A stretch of DNA of 64,000 bases from Ectobius pallidus (GCA_964059195.1 CAXKWD010000003.1:195944174-196008173); one strand, 5' to 3'. Positions 11,698 to 22,067 are shown, numbered from the stretch's first letter. The notes: generated by a model not told the origin, from the sequence alone. Translations and numbers: made by a program.

Positions 11698-12247
11698 TCC
11701 CAATAAGAACACCGGATTTAATAACGCACAAAATACATTCTGTTTTCAAGAAATGACATATTTATACAAAGGGCACACGTTCCGATTTATGTATGAAAAA
11801 TGATATCTGGCATATGTCCACCGTGTCCTCCTCAGCAGCTAGTGACTCTGTCCATGAAATTTGTGATAATTCTTGCACAGTCTTGTGCCTGGATTTGGGC
11901 GATGACACATCGAATTTCCTGCTTCAGGTCTTGTATGGTTCGGGGATTATGTTCATAAACCTTCGATTTAAGAAACCCTCAAAGAAAGAAGCCTACGAAC
12001 AGTTGATTCATTAGGCGCATTATTCCAGCCTAAGAGCGCACGAAGCCTTTGAACAGTTTGAACATAACACTCACCATTCTTGTAATGAATTTTGACAATT
12101 AAAACTCGTTGTTCAGCAGTGTAGCGCTCCATACCAAGTAGGCCTAACTGCAACAAATACAGGAAACAGAAAAGCTAACTACAGTGCTGCCAATCCCACA
12201 GCATAAAAATGGCGGCCAATTCAAATCCGTGTTCTTACTGGGACACC
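11695..12247 (-). mobile_element. Internally deleted Tc1/mariner-superfamily element
   Basis: Ends GTGTCCCARTAAGAACAC(C)GG are inverted repeats of about 25 bp in a TA-rich target. The minus strand carries both ends of a transposase gene and lacks the catalytic middle. At about 550 bp it is well under the size of an autonomous element. Confidence 0.82.
11800..12135 (-). pseudogene. Tc1/mariner-superfamily transposase remnant (HTH plus C terminus)
   Basis: From Met near 12133 the minus strand reads MERYTAEQRVLIVKIHYKNG and then ALLGWNNAPNESTVRRLL, a helix-turn-helix of the kind annotated as DUF4817 in insect transposases. After a frame break it continues with IQDLKQEIR near 11930 and IITNFMDRV near 11860, then the GGH motif that normally closes the protein. 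The DDE/D catalytic region between them is missing, so the product is inactive. Subfamily (ITmD37E-like) is inference. Confidence 0.75.
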
Positions 12248-12254
12248 CTTTATA

Positions 12255-12514
12255 TCCTAGTAGCATGACTGCCACCCACCTGGCTGACCCGGGTTCGATT
12301 CCCGGCCGGGTCGGTGATTTTACAGAGATGTAAATCTTCCTTCCTGGGTCAGGACTGGGTGTTGTGTTCTCATTGCCATCCCGGGAAAGGAGCTGGCCAC
12401 CCTACGCGTTATCATCCAGCCTAGTGTCCCTCGTTCAGATCGTGAGAATTCCCCCCCCCCCTCACGGCTCGGTCCCGGCCTCCGGACCGAACACTTCATC
12501 ATCATCATCATCAT
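12255..12514 (+). mobile_element. tRNA-derived SINE with (ATC)n tail
   Basis: The head has a strong B box in GGGTTCGATTCCCGGCCGGG at about 12290-12310. The body runs through a C-tract (12450-12462) and ends in CATCATCATCATCATC. The A-box half is weaker (TAGCATGACTG). No clear target duplication was found. Confidence 0.7.
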
Positions 12515-12611
12515 CCTAACACGTTGTTAATGAAATTGAAATGAAGGAATATGAGTGAAATAGTTGTTTGAATAGCTCTGGAGTGCAGGTTTGGAACTAG
12601 TACAGTACCCT

Positions 12612-12941
12612 TCAACCCTTAAGAGTTAGTTTTAAGCCACGTGCATTATCTTCAGTGATTCTATCCCACGCCATAACTTGTCTGGATTTGAACTGCAGGC
12701 TTTCTGTTTCCTGTTTGGCTGGCGCGGCGTCTAGCAGGGATCCAATAGCTTGGAAACTGAAACGTAAATTTCCCTCCTGGTGGAACTGTTTTCTCTTGTT
12801 TGCTAACTCTAACATTCCACAACTCAACACTTTAGAGGTCAACAAACCCTGTAATGCATTACTTGATAGGCTTTTAGTCTCCTCTGAATATTCAAGACTC
12901 TGAGAAGTCGTTTCTAAGTCGGTGAAATGCTTTGTTTGCAA
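12612..12941 (-). other. Unrecognised 109-codon open frame
   Basis: A 330-bp minus-strand frame gives a hydrophilic, compositionally ordinary protein (for example LELANKRKQFHQEG and AWDRITEDNARGLK). I recognise no domain. A conflicting 82-codon frame runs on the plus strand of the same bases. It could be an exon, a transposon fragment or chance, and nothing around it decides. Confidence 0.25.
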
Positions 12942-13119
12942 AGATAATTCACACTGCTTTCTTCTTTATTTATGTTTCCTTTTCTTCTGCTACAGGAAAA
13001 TTCTTGTATTCAGTAAACCAAGTCGGTTTATCCGCAAAGTTACAAAAGCTAAAATTGAAGCAAAGAAGACATTACAATGTTTTAAAAAATCAGTGTTAAA
13101 AAATGAAAAAAAAAAATAT

Positions 13120-13510
13120 TTTTGGTTAAGTATCTTTTGGCGATGTGAGGCGAAATTGGCGATGACTTTCGCTTACTTTTAATGAGAGCTTACTTTAAAA
13201 AATAGTTTTTCAAGATTTTCTCAAAAAGACTTTAAAGGTTTCGTTTCAATTTTGTACAAGAGGTGGTTATACTAAGAGCTAAAACTTTTACTCTGACGGG
13301 TAGTTATAAACCACCAATTCTTTGTGTAACCTCTGTCCTGCTTGGTGAACAGCAAAGGTTGAAACAACTGAATACGCGCTCTTTGCAATATGACCTCTTA
13401 TTAGGCCTACTTATCAGAATGTGAAGTAAAAAAAATGTGTACTGCCCATGCTTACGGTACAAGACTTACATCAGTGCATTAATAACTATTTATTTGCGTT
13501 GTGTGTCCTA
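13120..13510 (+). repeat. Old dispersed repeat (pair with 7780-8310)
   Basis: Collinear weak matches with the 8-kb copy include a CTGTCCTGCTTGG-type block near 13335 and TTGCAATATGACC near 13384. Confidence 0.4.
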
Positions 13511-14309
13511 TGTGGTTGCGAAGTAATTTCTAAATTTCTTTCGTTTTATGGTATCTTATTTTTTCCCTTCTTCTGACAGCGAGTTTGGCCTATGTATACC
13601 TTTCTACAGGATCACGAAATCGTGTACACACCTGGTTGTTCTGTACTTGGGATTTTGTCCTTATCTTTTCATAAGATGTCCTCTAATTTGTTTGTGGTGG
13701 AGTAGATTGTGCCTATATCATGCTTCTTTAGGGCATTTCTTACACTGTCTGTTAATCTAACTAGGTACGGTAAGTAGGCATTGATCTTGAGTTTTGTTGT
13801 TTTTTCGATAATAGTGGTAATGGTGTTTTTAATTCTGTAAATTGCGAAACAAAGTATGACCTACAAAAGTAATTTCACCGTGCCTCTAAGGCAAGAATAT
13901 CAGAAATGAGGTTTTGGACTCTTGCAGTAGGCCTACATTAAAGCGTTGGGGATGAAATTCCATGCAACAAAGGGGTAGATTATTATTAGCATCAAACGAG
14001 GTGGCAATATTGTCACTGTAGTAGAGCCATATTTTTAACCAAGCCGTGGACAGTCCTAAACCTGGGAAACTTGGTCAGGAAAATCTGGCTATGTGTTATA
14101 ACAAGAATTTACACACCCCTAAGTCAGTCACTATGTGTTGCTGAGTAGACTTCAAACCTGCCCTTGAAACAAGGAAAACCATAATGCAAACGGGTTGCCT
14201 TTTTTAAGCAAAGGGTTTACGTTTCTTAAAAATTACCACAAACGTGCTTCACCGATCTTTTCCAAATTGTTAACTGTCAAGTTGTTTTTAGTTAATAATA
14301 TTACAGGAT
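13511..14309. other. Unassigned
   Basis: No gene or repeat recognised. TAGGCCTA occurs at 13928-13935. Confidence 0.5.
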
Positions 14310-14715
14310 AAAAAATTTTCCGACACTGGGATTTGAGCCCAGGACCTTTGGCTATCCGTGCCAATGCTCCACCAACTGAGCTAAGCCAGATAGAAACCCT
14401 CTCCTATTACTGATTGCCCTTAATGGTCTACCTCACTGACAGACAAGTTATGTCATATGCAGTACTGTGAGGCACACTAATTAGTGATTTCTGTGACCGG
14501 GCAAGTAGGGTAGACCATTAAGGGCAATCAGTTATAAAAGAGAGGTTCCATCTGGCGCTGTGAGGTGAACTCTGGCTTAGCTCATTTGGTAGAGCATTGG
14601 CATGGATAGTCAAAGGTCCTGCGTTCAAATCGCAGTGTCGGAGTAATTCTTCTCCTATAATATTATGATCATGTAATGTCCAATAGAGACAATAATCTAT
14701 GGTTCATGAATGCAT
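14310..14715. mobile_element. Foldback element with tRNA-like arms
   Basis: The left arm, read on the minus strand, and the right arm, read on the plus strand, each carry the same tRNA-like sequence, with A-box-like TTAGCTCA(T/G)TTGGTAGAGC and B-box-like GTTCAAATCGC, followed by CAGTGTCGGA. Inside these, a second inverted pair (GACCATTAAGGGCAATCAGT and complement) closes around a centre of about 70 bp. Related units lie at 36540-37310 and 58160-58430. It is not a tRNA gene, because both copies lack clean acceptor stems. Confidence 0.75.
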
Positions 14716-15019
14716 ATAGACCAATATCTGTCTTTACTTAGTAAGATGGTGTGAGAATTCCCTTCAGAGAGAGACATAGTAGAACTACTAGTATTTTAAT
14801 TTCAATTTAATATGGGTATCGTCACTTTTTAGATGATTAGATTGTCACGTCTCAGCACTGATAGACCAGACATCTGAATCCTGTCAGTTATATGTTTATA
14901 TTATGTTTAATATAGTGCCTGGCACTATGACACTAATGATAAAGAAAAGAAAAGTATTCATAAAGCAATTTAAAATTGATGAGTTTATATATTTTGCTCT
15001 TGCTAATACTACTAACATT

Positions 15020-15046
15020 TATATATATATATATATATATATATAT
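15020..15046. repeat. (TA)n microsatellite
   Basis: A pure TA tract just upstream of the perfect palindrome. Confidence 0.95.
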
Positions 15047-15126
15047 GTTTACTTATGTATACACGCTTTGACTACAAGAACATATCTATTCCTGAATGAC
15101 ATTCTTCTTCTTATGGTGAGGAATGA

Positions 15127-15474
15127 TATGTACTGTAAATAGATTATTGGGCAACACTCACCAATGTTTGTTGATCCCTTTGTGAAGCCGTTGTCAATAG
15201 TTGCTTAATCTTGCGTGAAGCCTTCGTCTTCTTAATAAAATAATAAAACACACACATTATATAAAACGTAAACACTAAAAATTGCAACATGTGATGTGAT
15301 TCCTGTTGTGAAGTTGCAATTTTTAGTGTTTACGTTTTATATAATGTGTGTGTTTTATTATTTTATTAAGAAGACGAAGGCTTCACGCAAGATTAAGCAA
15401 CTATTGACAACGGCTTCACAAAGGGATCAACAAACATTGGTGAGTGTTGCCCAATAATCTATTTACAGTACATA
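15127..15474. repeat. Perfect inverted repeat, 162-bp arms, 24-bp spacer
   Basis: Positions 15127-15288 are the exact reverse complement of 15313-15474. I compared all 162 bases and found no mismatch. The spacer is 15289-15312. Neither arm matches other repeats noted in this window. The 12-mer AAGAACATATCT occurs at 15076-15087 and again at 15475-15486, immediately after the right arm. Zero divergence implies a very recent origin, ongoing correction between arms, or a cloning/assembly artefact. Confidence 0.97.
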
Positions 15475-15844
15475 AAGAACATATCTCGTGTTTGTATGTG
15501 TAGGTATACCAGTACACTGTAGTTATGGTTCATTTGTTGTTATTGTTGCTGGTTTACTTTAACTGATAGTAATTTTGATTTTCAGACCTTATAAAGTAAA
15601 GCGCTATGGTAAGTAAATATCCAACTCGCATTTTGCCTTTTTAACCGGAAAACGTTGAAAAAACCAACCGAAATTGGCAGGTAATGTGATTCGAACCCGT
15701 GACCTACCGAATGAAAACAAAGTCGCTACTATCTCGGCCACATTGCTGGGTGAGAACTAAAACTGACATATTACAATCTTCAAATTAACCATGAAGCAGG
15801 CACTAGAAACTGATATAAGTCATATCCCTGTAACATAAAGTCAC

Positions 15845-16160
15845 ATGGCTGACTGACTGACTGACTGACTGACTGACTGACTAACTCACTCACTCACTCA
15901 CTGACGTTAATGTTTGCCCACTTCGAAATGAGCTAGAAACTTGAAATTTGGTACACATATAGCTTTAGGCTGTAAACCACAGGAAAATTCCAAAAAGTTT
16001 ATTTTTTAGTCCTAAAAACCCCCGAAAAAGGGCTCGTTTTCCATGGCAACGGTATTAACAAACAGTGTTCGCATAGGGCTCTGAAAGTTTAGATATAATT
16101 ATTTCCGTAAACCTATATATGAATACTCCTTTCGGAAACTCCGTTAGGAACCGTTCGTAT
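15845..16160 (+). repeat. GACT/CTCA microsatellite and adjoining dispersed repeat
   Basis: A (GACT)n then (CACT)n tract at 15848-15902 leads into a block with TAGAAACTTGAAATTTGGTA and GAAAATTCCAAAAAG. Weaker versions of that block recur at 33195-33350 and 34590-34690, so it is part of a dispersed family of unknown class. Confidence 0.6.
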
Positions 16161-16164
16161 ATCT

Positions 16165-16235
16165 GAACATAGCTTAACGGGGTGGTCGAGATAGTTACGT
16201 CTTCGACTCGCATTCTGGAGGTCCCAGGTTAAAAA
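16165..16235 (+). repeat. tRNA-like fragment
   Basis: GGGGTGGTCGAGATAGTTAC followed by CGACTCGCATTCTGGAGGTC matches the tRNA-like insert inside Rep-A at 17845-17910 and 5430-5490, but stops inside the B box. Confidence 0.55.
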
Positions 16236-16699
16236 TTAATTAAACCCAATAAACTTTTGTTATCTAGAAATAACAAAATTTTCTTCTATCTGTTAATTTT
16301 TCAGGTTTATTGGCAAAAAGGTAATAGCCAATCTTCTTCTTCTTCTGCCTATCCATTAATGGATGTTGGCGACCACATGATGCATCTTCATTCTATGAAC
16401 CACAGTATGTAATAGTTGATCTACCCGTTGATTTATCTATCTATAATTGATCTATCTAGCCAATACAGCAGACTAAAATTCATGCACTCTATCTCCCATA
16501 CATTTATATTAAAAAAAAAAAAAAAAACTTTCCCGAGAACCTCAGCGGGAGTTTGGGGGCGGAGTCCCCAATGAACGAAGCGAGTTTGGATACTATAAAA
16601 CTCTACTATCATTAGGTATTTACCATTTTAAAAAAATAATTAAACTGACACTTAAGGAACATATGGACGATATTCTAGAATCCCAGTACCATTACCATG
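16236..16699. other. Unassigned, with a short GC-rich hairpin
   Basis: A 17-A run at 16511-16527 precedes a hairpin GGGGGCGGAGTCCCC near 16553. Function unknown. Confidence 0.4.
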
Positions 16700-17224
16700 T
16701 AATACCTTATAATTAGTCTTTTAGTCTTTTATCAAAGTTATTTTAACCTTTTATTTTCGTAAAATAGCCCCTTTTAGGCTTTTTAAACAAACGATTTTAG
16801 CCCTCTTAATCAAACATAATAATGAACACTAATATGAAGACAGAAAATTGTATTATAATATAGACACAGTTATTCTAGTTTTTTACAAAATAAACAAGTA
16901 AAGATTCCTTATATTGACACTCGAAGAATAGCATAAACAATTGAGATATTTATGCTTTAATGATACAAATATTGAATACACCACTAAATTCATTCTCTTC
17001 TACTGCATTTATTCCTTTAATATACTTCTCTGTCGTTGGTCGGCAAATTGTTATTTTAAAGTTGAAACGATAGTGGATTAGTTGCAGAGTTCGAAGTATT
17101 GCAGAGACTCAAGTTTCATTTCCTGCGACGGTGAGGCGGAACATTTTCGAGTCACAAAGGCATGCGACAAAGCGACATATAAATTGTTAATTTCAGTGCA
17201 TTGTATAAATTTATTTTTTTAAGT

Positions 17225-18115
17225 GCCAGTATGGTACTTTATGAGATTGTCTGTGGGGGAAGAAAAATGTCTGTCCGTCTGTCTGACTGTCTGTCTGTCT
17301 GTGTGTCTGTACGCGCCATAACTCAAATACGCTTTATCGGATTTTCATGAAACTTGGTATACGCATTTATAATGAACATGGGAAGAACCCTGTTGTTATT
17401 GAACCAAATCGGTTTACCGGTAGCGGCGTCAAGCCCAATTTAGTGTTTTTATTTAAAAGCGCCATAACTGCAATACGCTTTATCGGATTTTCATGAAACT
17501 TGGTATACACATTTATAATGTCCATGGGAAGGTGTCTGTTGATATTGGACCAAATCGGTTGGCCGGTACCGTAATAATGCCCAATTTAGTGCATTTTTAT
17601 GGTATCATATAACAAAAGGCCCCATAACTCAAATATGCTTTATCCGATTTTCATGAAACTTGGTATAAGCATTTATAACGCCCATGGCAAGAAGCCTATT
17701 AATTTTGGACCTAATCGGTTAACCGGTAGCAGAGTAACGACTAATTAAAGGTCACATGTTTCTTAATTTTTGTCTCCCGGTATAATTTGACAGTTAACAC
17801 TATTACTTCACGTATGCTTATCAAACGACATCGTCAAAGTGACTGAGTTGGCCAAATGGTAACGCCTTGGACTCGTATTCTGGAGGTTCCCGGATCAAAT
17901 CCCGGAGCCGCCGATTTGACATGGATTTTTTTATTTTATTTTTTTATTTTGATGTGAGTGCGCGATTGTCAGGGTATCACAAATCTGTGGTTCTGCTGAC
18001 GCTGGTCGATTTTAATCTGATTAGAAAAACTTATTTTCTGCATATCATAATTGCAATTATAATTGATTCAACAAAAACATACTGGCACTTTGTTACATCA
18101 GTTTACCTGATTTTA
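17225..18115 (+). repeat. Rep-A repeat, expanded copy with three internal monomers
   Basis: Starts AAGTGCCAGTATGGTACTTT and runs through a TCTG tract (17268-17312). It then carries three tandem monomers starting at about 17313, 17459 and 17619 (146- and 160-bp steps), each with CATGAAACTTGGTATA. A tRNA-like insert (17845-17910) follows, then the shared 3' block ending near 18115. Other full copies (30474, 35890, 48828) have one monomer and no tRNA-like insert. Confidence 0.85.
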
Positions 18116-18169
18116 TTATCCTTTGTATTAATTGGAAAATCTATTTAAAAATCATATTTTTCTGCAGAG

Positions 18170-18310
18170 TCTTCTTTAGCCCTAGTTTTTCAGCAAAAGT
18201 CCTCTTTAGCCCCTAATTTTTCAGCAAAAGTCCTGTTTAGCCCCTAATTTTTCAGCAAAGTCCTCTTTAGCCCCTTTTAGGCCTTTCAGTCCGATTTAGC
18301 CCTTCTTAGG
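18170..18310 (+). repeat. ~32-bp tandem repeat, four units
   Basis: Unit of the form GTCCTCTTTAGCCCCTAATT followed by TTTCAGCAAAA, repeated about four times with decay at the right end. Confidence 0.85.
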
Positions 18311-18410
18311 TTCTATAAGATTCATATTATCGAAAACAAGGGGCATGAAACGGAAAAATATGTTAAAATGTTCTAATTAGGAGGCTGGGGGAAAAATCCG
18401 GGCCCTACTT

Positions 18411-18960
18411 TTAATCGTTTAGTTTTGAAATGGCTTTAATCTTTCTAATCAAATGATGGACACCCCTAACAGCATGTTTCGATGTTCAATGTGTGCGGGG
18501 AAGTGTAAACTTCTGAACGTCTGGAAGCCTGAAGAAACAAAAGAAAAACGGAATGCGAAGCACGGCCAGTGTCATATTAATATGCGGTGAATGGCCTTCT
18601 CGCAACACTGGCGTATAGTGTGTTGCCCTTATGAAAATAGCTACATTATTGCACTTTCTAACTAGGAGATCGTATAACGTGTAGGTTTCTGTGGGTATCC
18701 AGTAGGCCATGCAACAATTGATGTGTACCTGATCTCTACTGTTAATTTATTGTGGCTTCTGTTAATTTTAACAGACATTCATATTTGGATGATTATGATA
18801 CAGGGTGAGATAAAGACCACGAGTCATGTAAAGTAAACACCCACTTTAGCATTCTCCTGTTGGACTGAGGAAGTCACGTAGATTTATGAGATCTATAGAA
18901 CAAAAATAATATAGATGATAAAGAGGTTATGAAAAGATTTTGGAATACATGAATTTACCT
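18411..18960. other. Unassigned
   Basis: The open frame at 18486-18710 (minus) shows no recognisable domain. Confidence 0.4.
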
Positions 18961-19630
18961 TATACCGAGTGTTCGGAACTTCATATTACATACTTCTAGG
19001 GCTGGTAGACGGGAATTAGTAGACAATATTTCGAATAGGAACCCATGTCCGTAAACGTACCGTTTCCGTGCTACAGCCATTACAATATGTCAGATTTGCC
19101 GGTGTTGTTTTGCAACAGTAGGCTACGTGACGTCAGAAGAGCACCATGTGAAATGAGGTGTGACGTAAGGTTCAGAAGTAAATGACGTTTGACTCATTAC
19201 AGACGAAAGTCAAATTTTTTGTAACAATACCAAAGGAACAAAAAACTTTCATTGATCCCAATGTTGTAATGAGCAGTTTCATATGGGACACATCCAGTGC
19301 AGAATACAGAAACAAATTAGTTTTTTCCACTGTTGACACAAGTGTTATTGTGATCAATTAAAGTTTTCTGTTGCTTTGGTATTGTTACGAAAAAATTCGA
19401 CTTTCGTCTGTAATTAGACAAACGTCATTTACTTCTGAACCTTACGTCATACCTCATTTCACATGGTGCTCTTCTGACGTCATGTACTGCCTCTCCGGTT
19501 GCAAAACAACACCGGCAAATCCAACACATTGTAATGGCTGTATCACGGAAACGGTACGTCGAAATATTGTCTAGTAAGTCCCCTCTACTAGCCCTAGAAG
19601 TTTGTAATATGAATTTCCGAGCACCCGGTA
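18961..19630. mobile_element. Foldback element with ~280-bp inverted arms
   Basis: Left end TATACCGAGTGTTCGGAACT and right end (inverted) ATACCGGGTGCTCGGAAATT start arms that stay complementary to about 19260 and from about 19356, leaving about 95 bp between. The arms differ at many positions, so this is an established element. A clear target duplication is not visible. No coding. Confidence 0.8.
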
Positions 19631-20317
19631 TTTCAAAGTATATCTTATGTGACTGTATAAGGAACGATTTATAAAAGTGTAATAATTTACTAAGTGTTAA
19701 TTTTCCTGGACACTTATAAAAAGGAACGTGGCGCTAAAGCTTTGCATAGTTTTAATTGTTTTACAAAATTCTCCTAAACTGAAATAATTGTTGGAGTTCT
19801 TTTGTAATAGTTTATAGTTAGCATAAGTTCTTTTAAGAGGAAATTTTTTGTGACGGGTGGCTACTTAATTGTTGCAGTAAAGAAGATAACAGCTGCAATT
19901 AGCAGACATTGTTTTTCATTCCTGCATAGGAATATTCCCCTTGGTCTACGGTGCACACAAAGCACTTCGAGTTGTAATAGGAGAAAGCCATTAAAGGCAA
20001 TACGCCCCTAGGGTAACATCAGTCTATCCATTCGTACCAGGAGAATATAACAATACAGTAATGACACCAGAGCCTTCTGGGGACTGTGAACATTGCAACC
20101 ATCTGAATGTGGAAATGCTGTCAGATGTCGGAAAGTACATTACGCCTACATGATTGATGCGGGCTATACGCATTGCAGGCGTGGTGAAGTAGTTGCCGTC
20201 CTACGAAGGACTGAACGAGATTTTTTCACAAAATGTCAATGCCTCAGGTAAATGACAGGAATGAACGCAATTTAGTCTTTACTTCTTAGTGTGGCATTTG
20301 ACCATTGACCTTGCACG
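19631..20317. other. Unassigned
   Basis: No gene or repeat recognised. Confidence 0.5.
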
Positions 20318-21250
20318 TGATTATTCTGTTACATTAACATGGATGTGAGGTCGGAATGACCGGTCAGAGTTAATGGGTTTTTATCATAGGTAATCCCATG
20401 AGAGTTTACCGACAGATTCGCGACTATGCAGCAGTATATAAAACAAAACTTGCAGCTGCGAGAACACTGCATACTATGAATCTACCATCCATGGATCGAT
20501 TCAAGTTACCATGTTGCAACCAATGCTACCAATGGTGCATATAAGATAATAGTTAACATAATACAGGTAAACTAACAGCAGAACAGAATAAAAGCACACG
20601 AACTGGCTTGCACCAAATTGAAAATGTGTTGTTAACCAATGGATATTTAAATGATTTCAATTTCCAAACAAGTTATGTCATAACAAATAATGTGTTTTTA
20701 TTGTGTTCAACTGGTAGCACGTGACGCTTTACGTGTCAAGTAACGAGATGACATTTTATCAAATAAAGCCTCATCCTCATATTAATAGCAAGCATTTTAT
20801 AAGATAAACGGTTGGTGTATAACCGAGGAATTGCTAAACGTTATTGGCGAAAATGAAACACGAGGCGTATGAGTGAAATAGTCGATGAAAAAAAAAACTG
20901 TAAAAGTTGTAATTTAAATTATTATTCAAGCCAATTAATTCTTAATTGTTTAATAACTGTAGCATTATTCTTACACTATAATTTTAAGGGGGTTTTCAGG
21001 GCACACTCTGAGTTCCTGTAGCACGAATGCAATGAAATGCAAAGTATGGAAGATGTTGATATGTTGCAAGTTAATATTGTAAACAATAGCTTACTTAATA
21101 TCGTCATTCACATCACTTCGAACCAGATAATAATCACAATTCATCATAAGTGGTTGGGTTCAAAATTGCACTAGCTAAACTTACAACATTTTTCCTTAGA
21201 AAGGAGACAAAACATTCGCTACAAAATTTCATCATAATTGTCATCACATA
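20318..21250 (+). repeat. Rep-C, copy 2, interrupted by Rep-B
   Basis: 20318-20387 and 20885-21250 together match the uninterrupted Rep-C at 9042-9500. The break falls between GGGTTTT and the following A-tract. Confidence 0.7.
20388..20880 (+). repeat. Rep-B, copy 2, nested in Rep-C
   Basis: Inverted relative to copy 1 at 2988-3622. It begins ATCATAGGTAATCCCATGAG and ends near GAGGCGTATGAGTG. The host repeat resumes directly after it. Confidence 0.7.
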
Positions 21251-21578
21251 GTCTTAAAACTCTCGGCCCATGGCCGACCGGAAGGGGGAGGGTAGGGTCG
21301 CTGCCCTCTCTGGAAATTTTTGTTTACACTTAAATCTCTAAACTAATGACTATAAGCAACAAATGTGAAGAGAGGCTTAAGTTTCCACACACTTTAGTTG
21401 GATATGTCTGGACAGAAATGAGTTTTAAATAACTTAGATTTGAGCATGTAGGAATAATTACTTCTACTAAACGTGAAATCATTTCTAGCTAAATATTAGA
21501 TTCTAATGAAGGTAGGACAATGGAAGTACCGCATTTTATATGAATAGTACGCGTGAAATTGTATGGGGTAGAAAAAAG
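21251..21578. other. Unassigned
   Basis: No gene or repeat recognised. Confidence 0.45.
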
Positions 21579-21590
21579 TCATATGAGCAC

Positions 21591-22067
21591 TGTCTGTCTG
21601 TCTGGAACCCTATGTTGGGGCGAAGGGGTCTCCAAGTGCAGGTTTCTGGTACCTATATGAAATTGGTACGCTTATTTCTTAAGAGAAGGCAGAGGGGACA
21701 GGTGGTAAGCCCATCGCCTCTCAACCCCCGTCAGGAAACTAAGGTATTACTTCGACGTGAAAGGGCAGAGAAATTTTGTCCAGAGGCTCTAATTTAGGCT
21801 TTGAGTTCTTTTACGTGCCGTATATCTACGACACGGGCCCCGCAGCTTAAAGTACTGTACGTCCTTAAAAACCCAAAGGGCAAAGAAATTTTGTCGAGAG
21901 GATCTAATTTAGGCTTGGAGTTCTTTTACGTGCCGTATATCTACGACACGGGCCCCCCAGCTTGAAGTACTGTACGTCCTTAAAAACCCATCGACCGCGT
22001 CCGGGTTTGATCCCGCGACCTTTGGATCTAGAGGCGGACACGATACCTCTAGACTACAGCGGCCGAC
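21591..22067 (-). mobile_element. tRNA-derived SINE (minus strand) with internal 115-bp tandem duplication
   Basis: On the minus strand the head (22067 to about 21995) has an A-box-like TGTAGTCTAGAGGTATCG and a B-box-like GCGGGATCAAACCCGG. The body follows towards lower coordinates and contains two copies of a 115-bp block, 21763-21877 and 21878-21992, differing at only a few positions. CATATGAG(TG)CACT-like sequence flanks both sides (about 21580 and 22068), a probable imperfect target duplication. Confidence 0.75.

Larger units (their letters stand above)
16715..18400. mobile_element. Possible hAT-like element with TTTAGCCCC arrays, interrupted by Rep-A
   Basis: Both flanks of the Rep-A copy carry the motif TAGCCCC(T): three times at 16765-16810 and about six times at 18175-18305. 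The right edge near 18395 reads CCGGGCCCTA, like the ends of the hAT family at 63123. A matching left end was not found, so the element is incomplete or its left end has decayed. Confidence 0.45.

Noticed and set aside
14570..14645. Possible functional tRNA gene
   Set aside because: The A- and B-box-like motifs are present, but the arms do not form a proper cloverleaf and the sequence is part of a repeated foldback unit.
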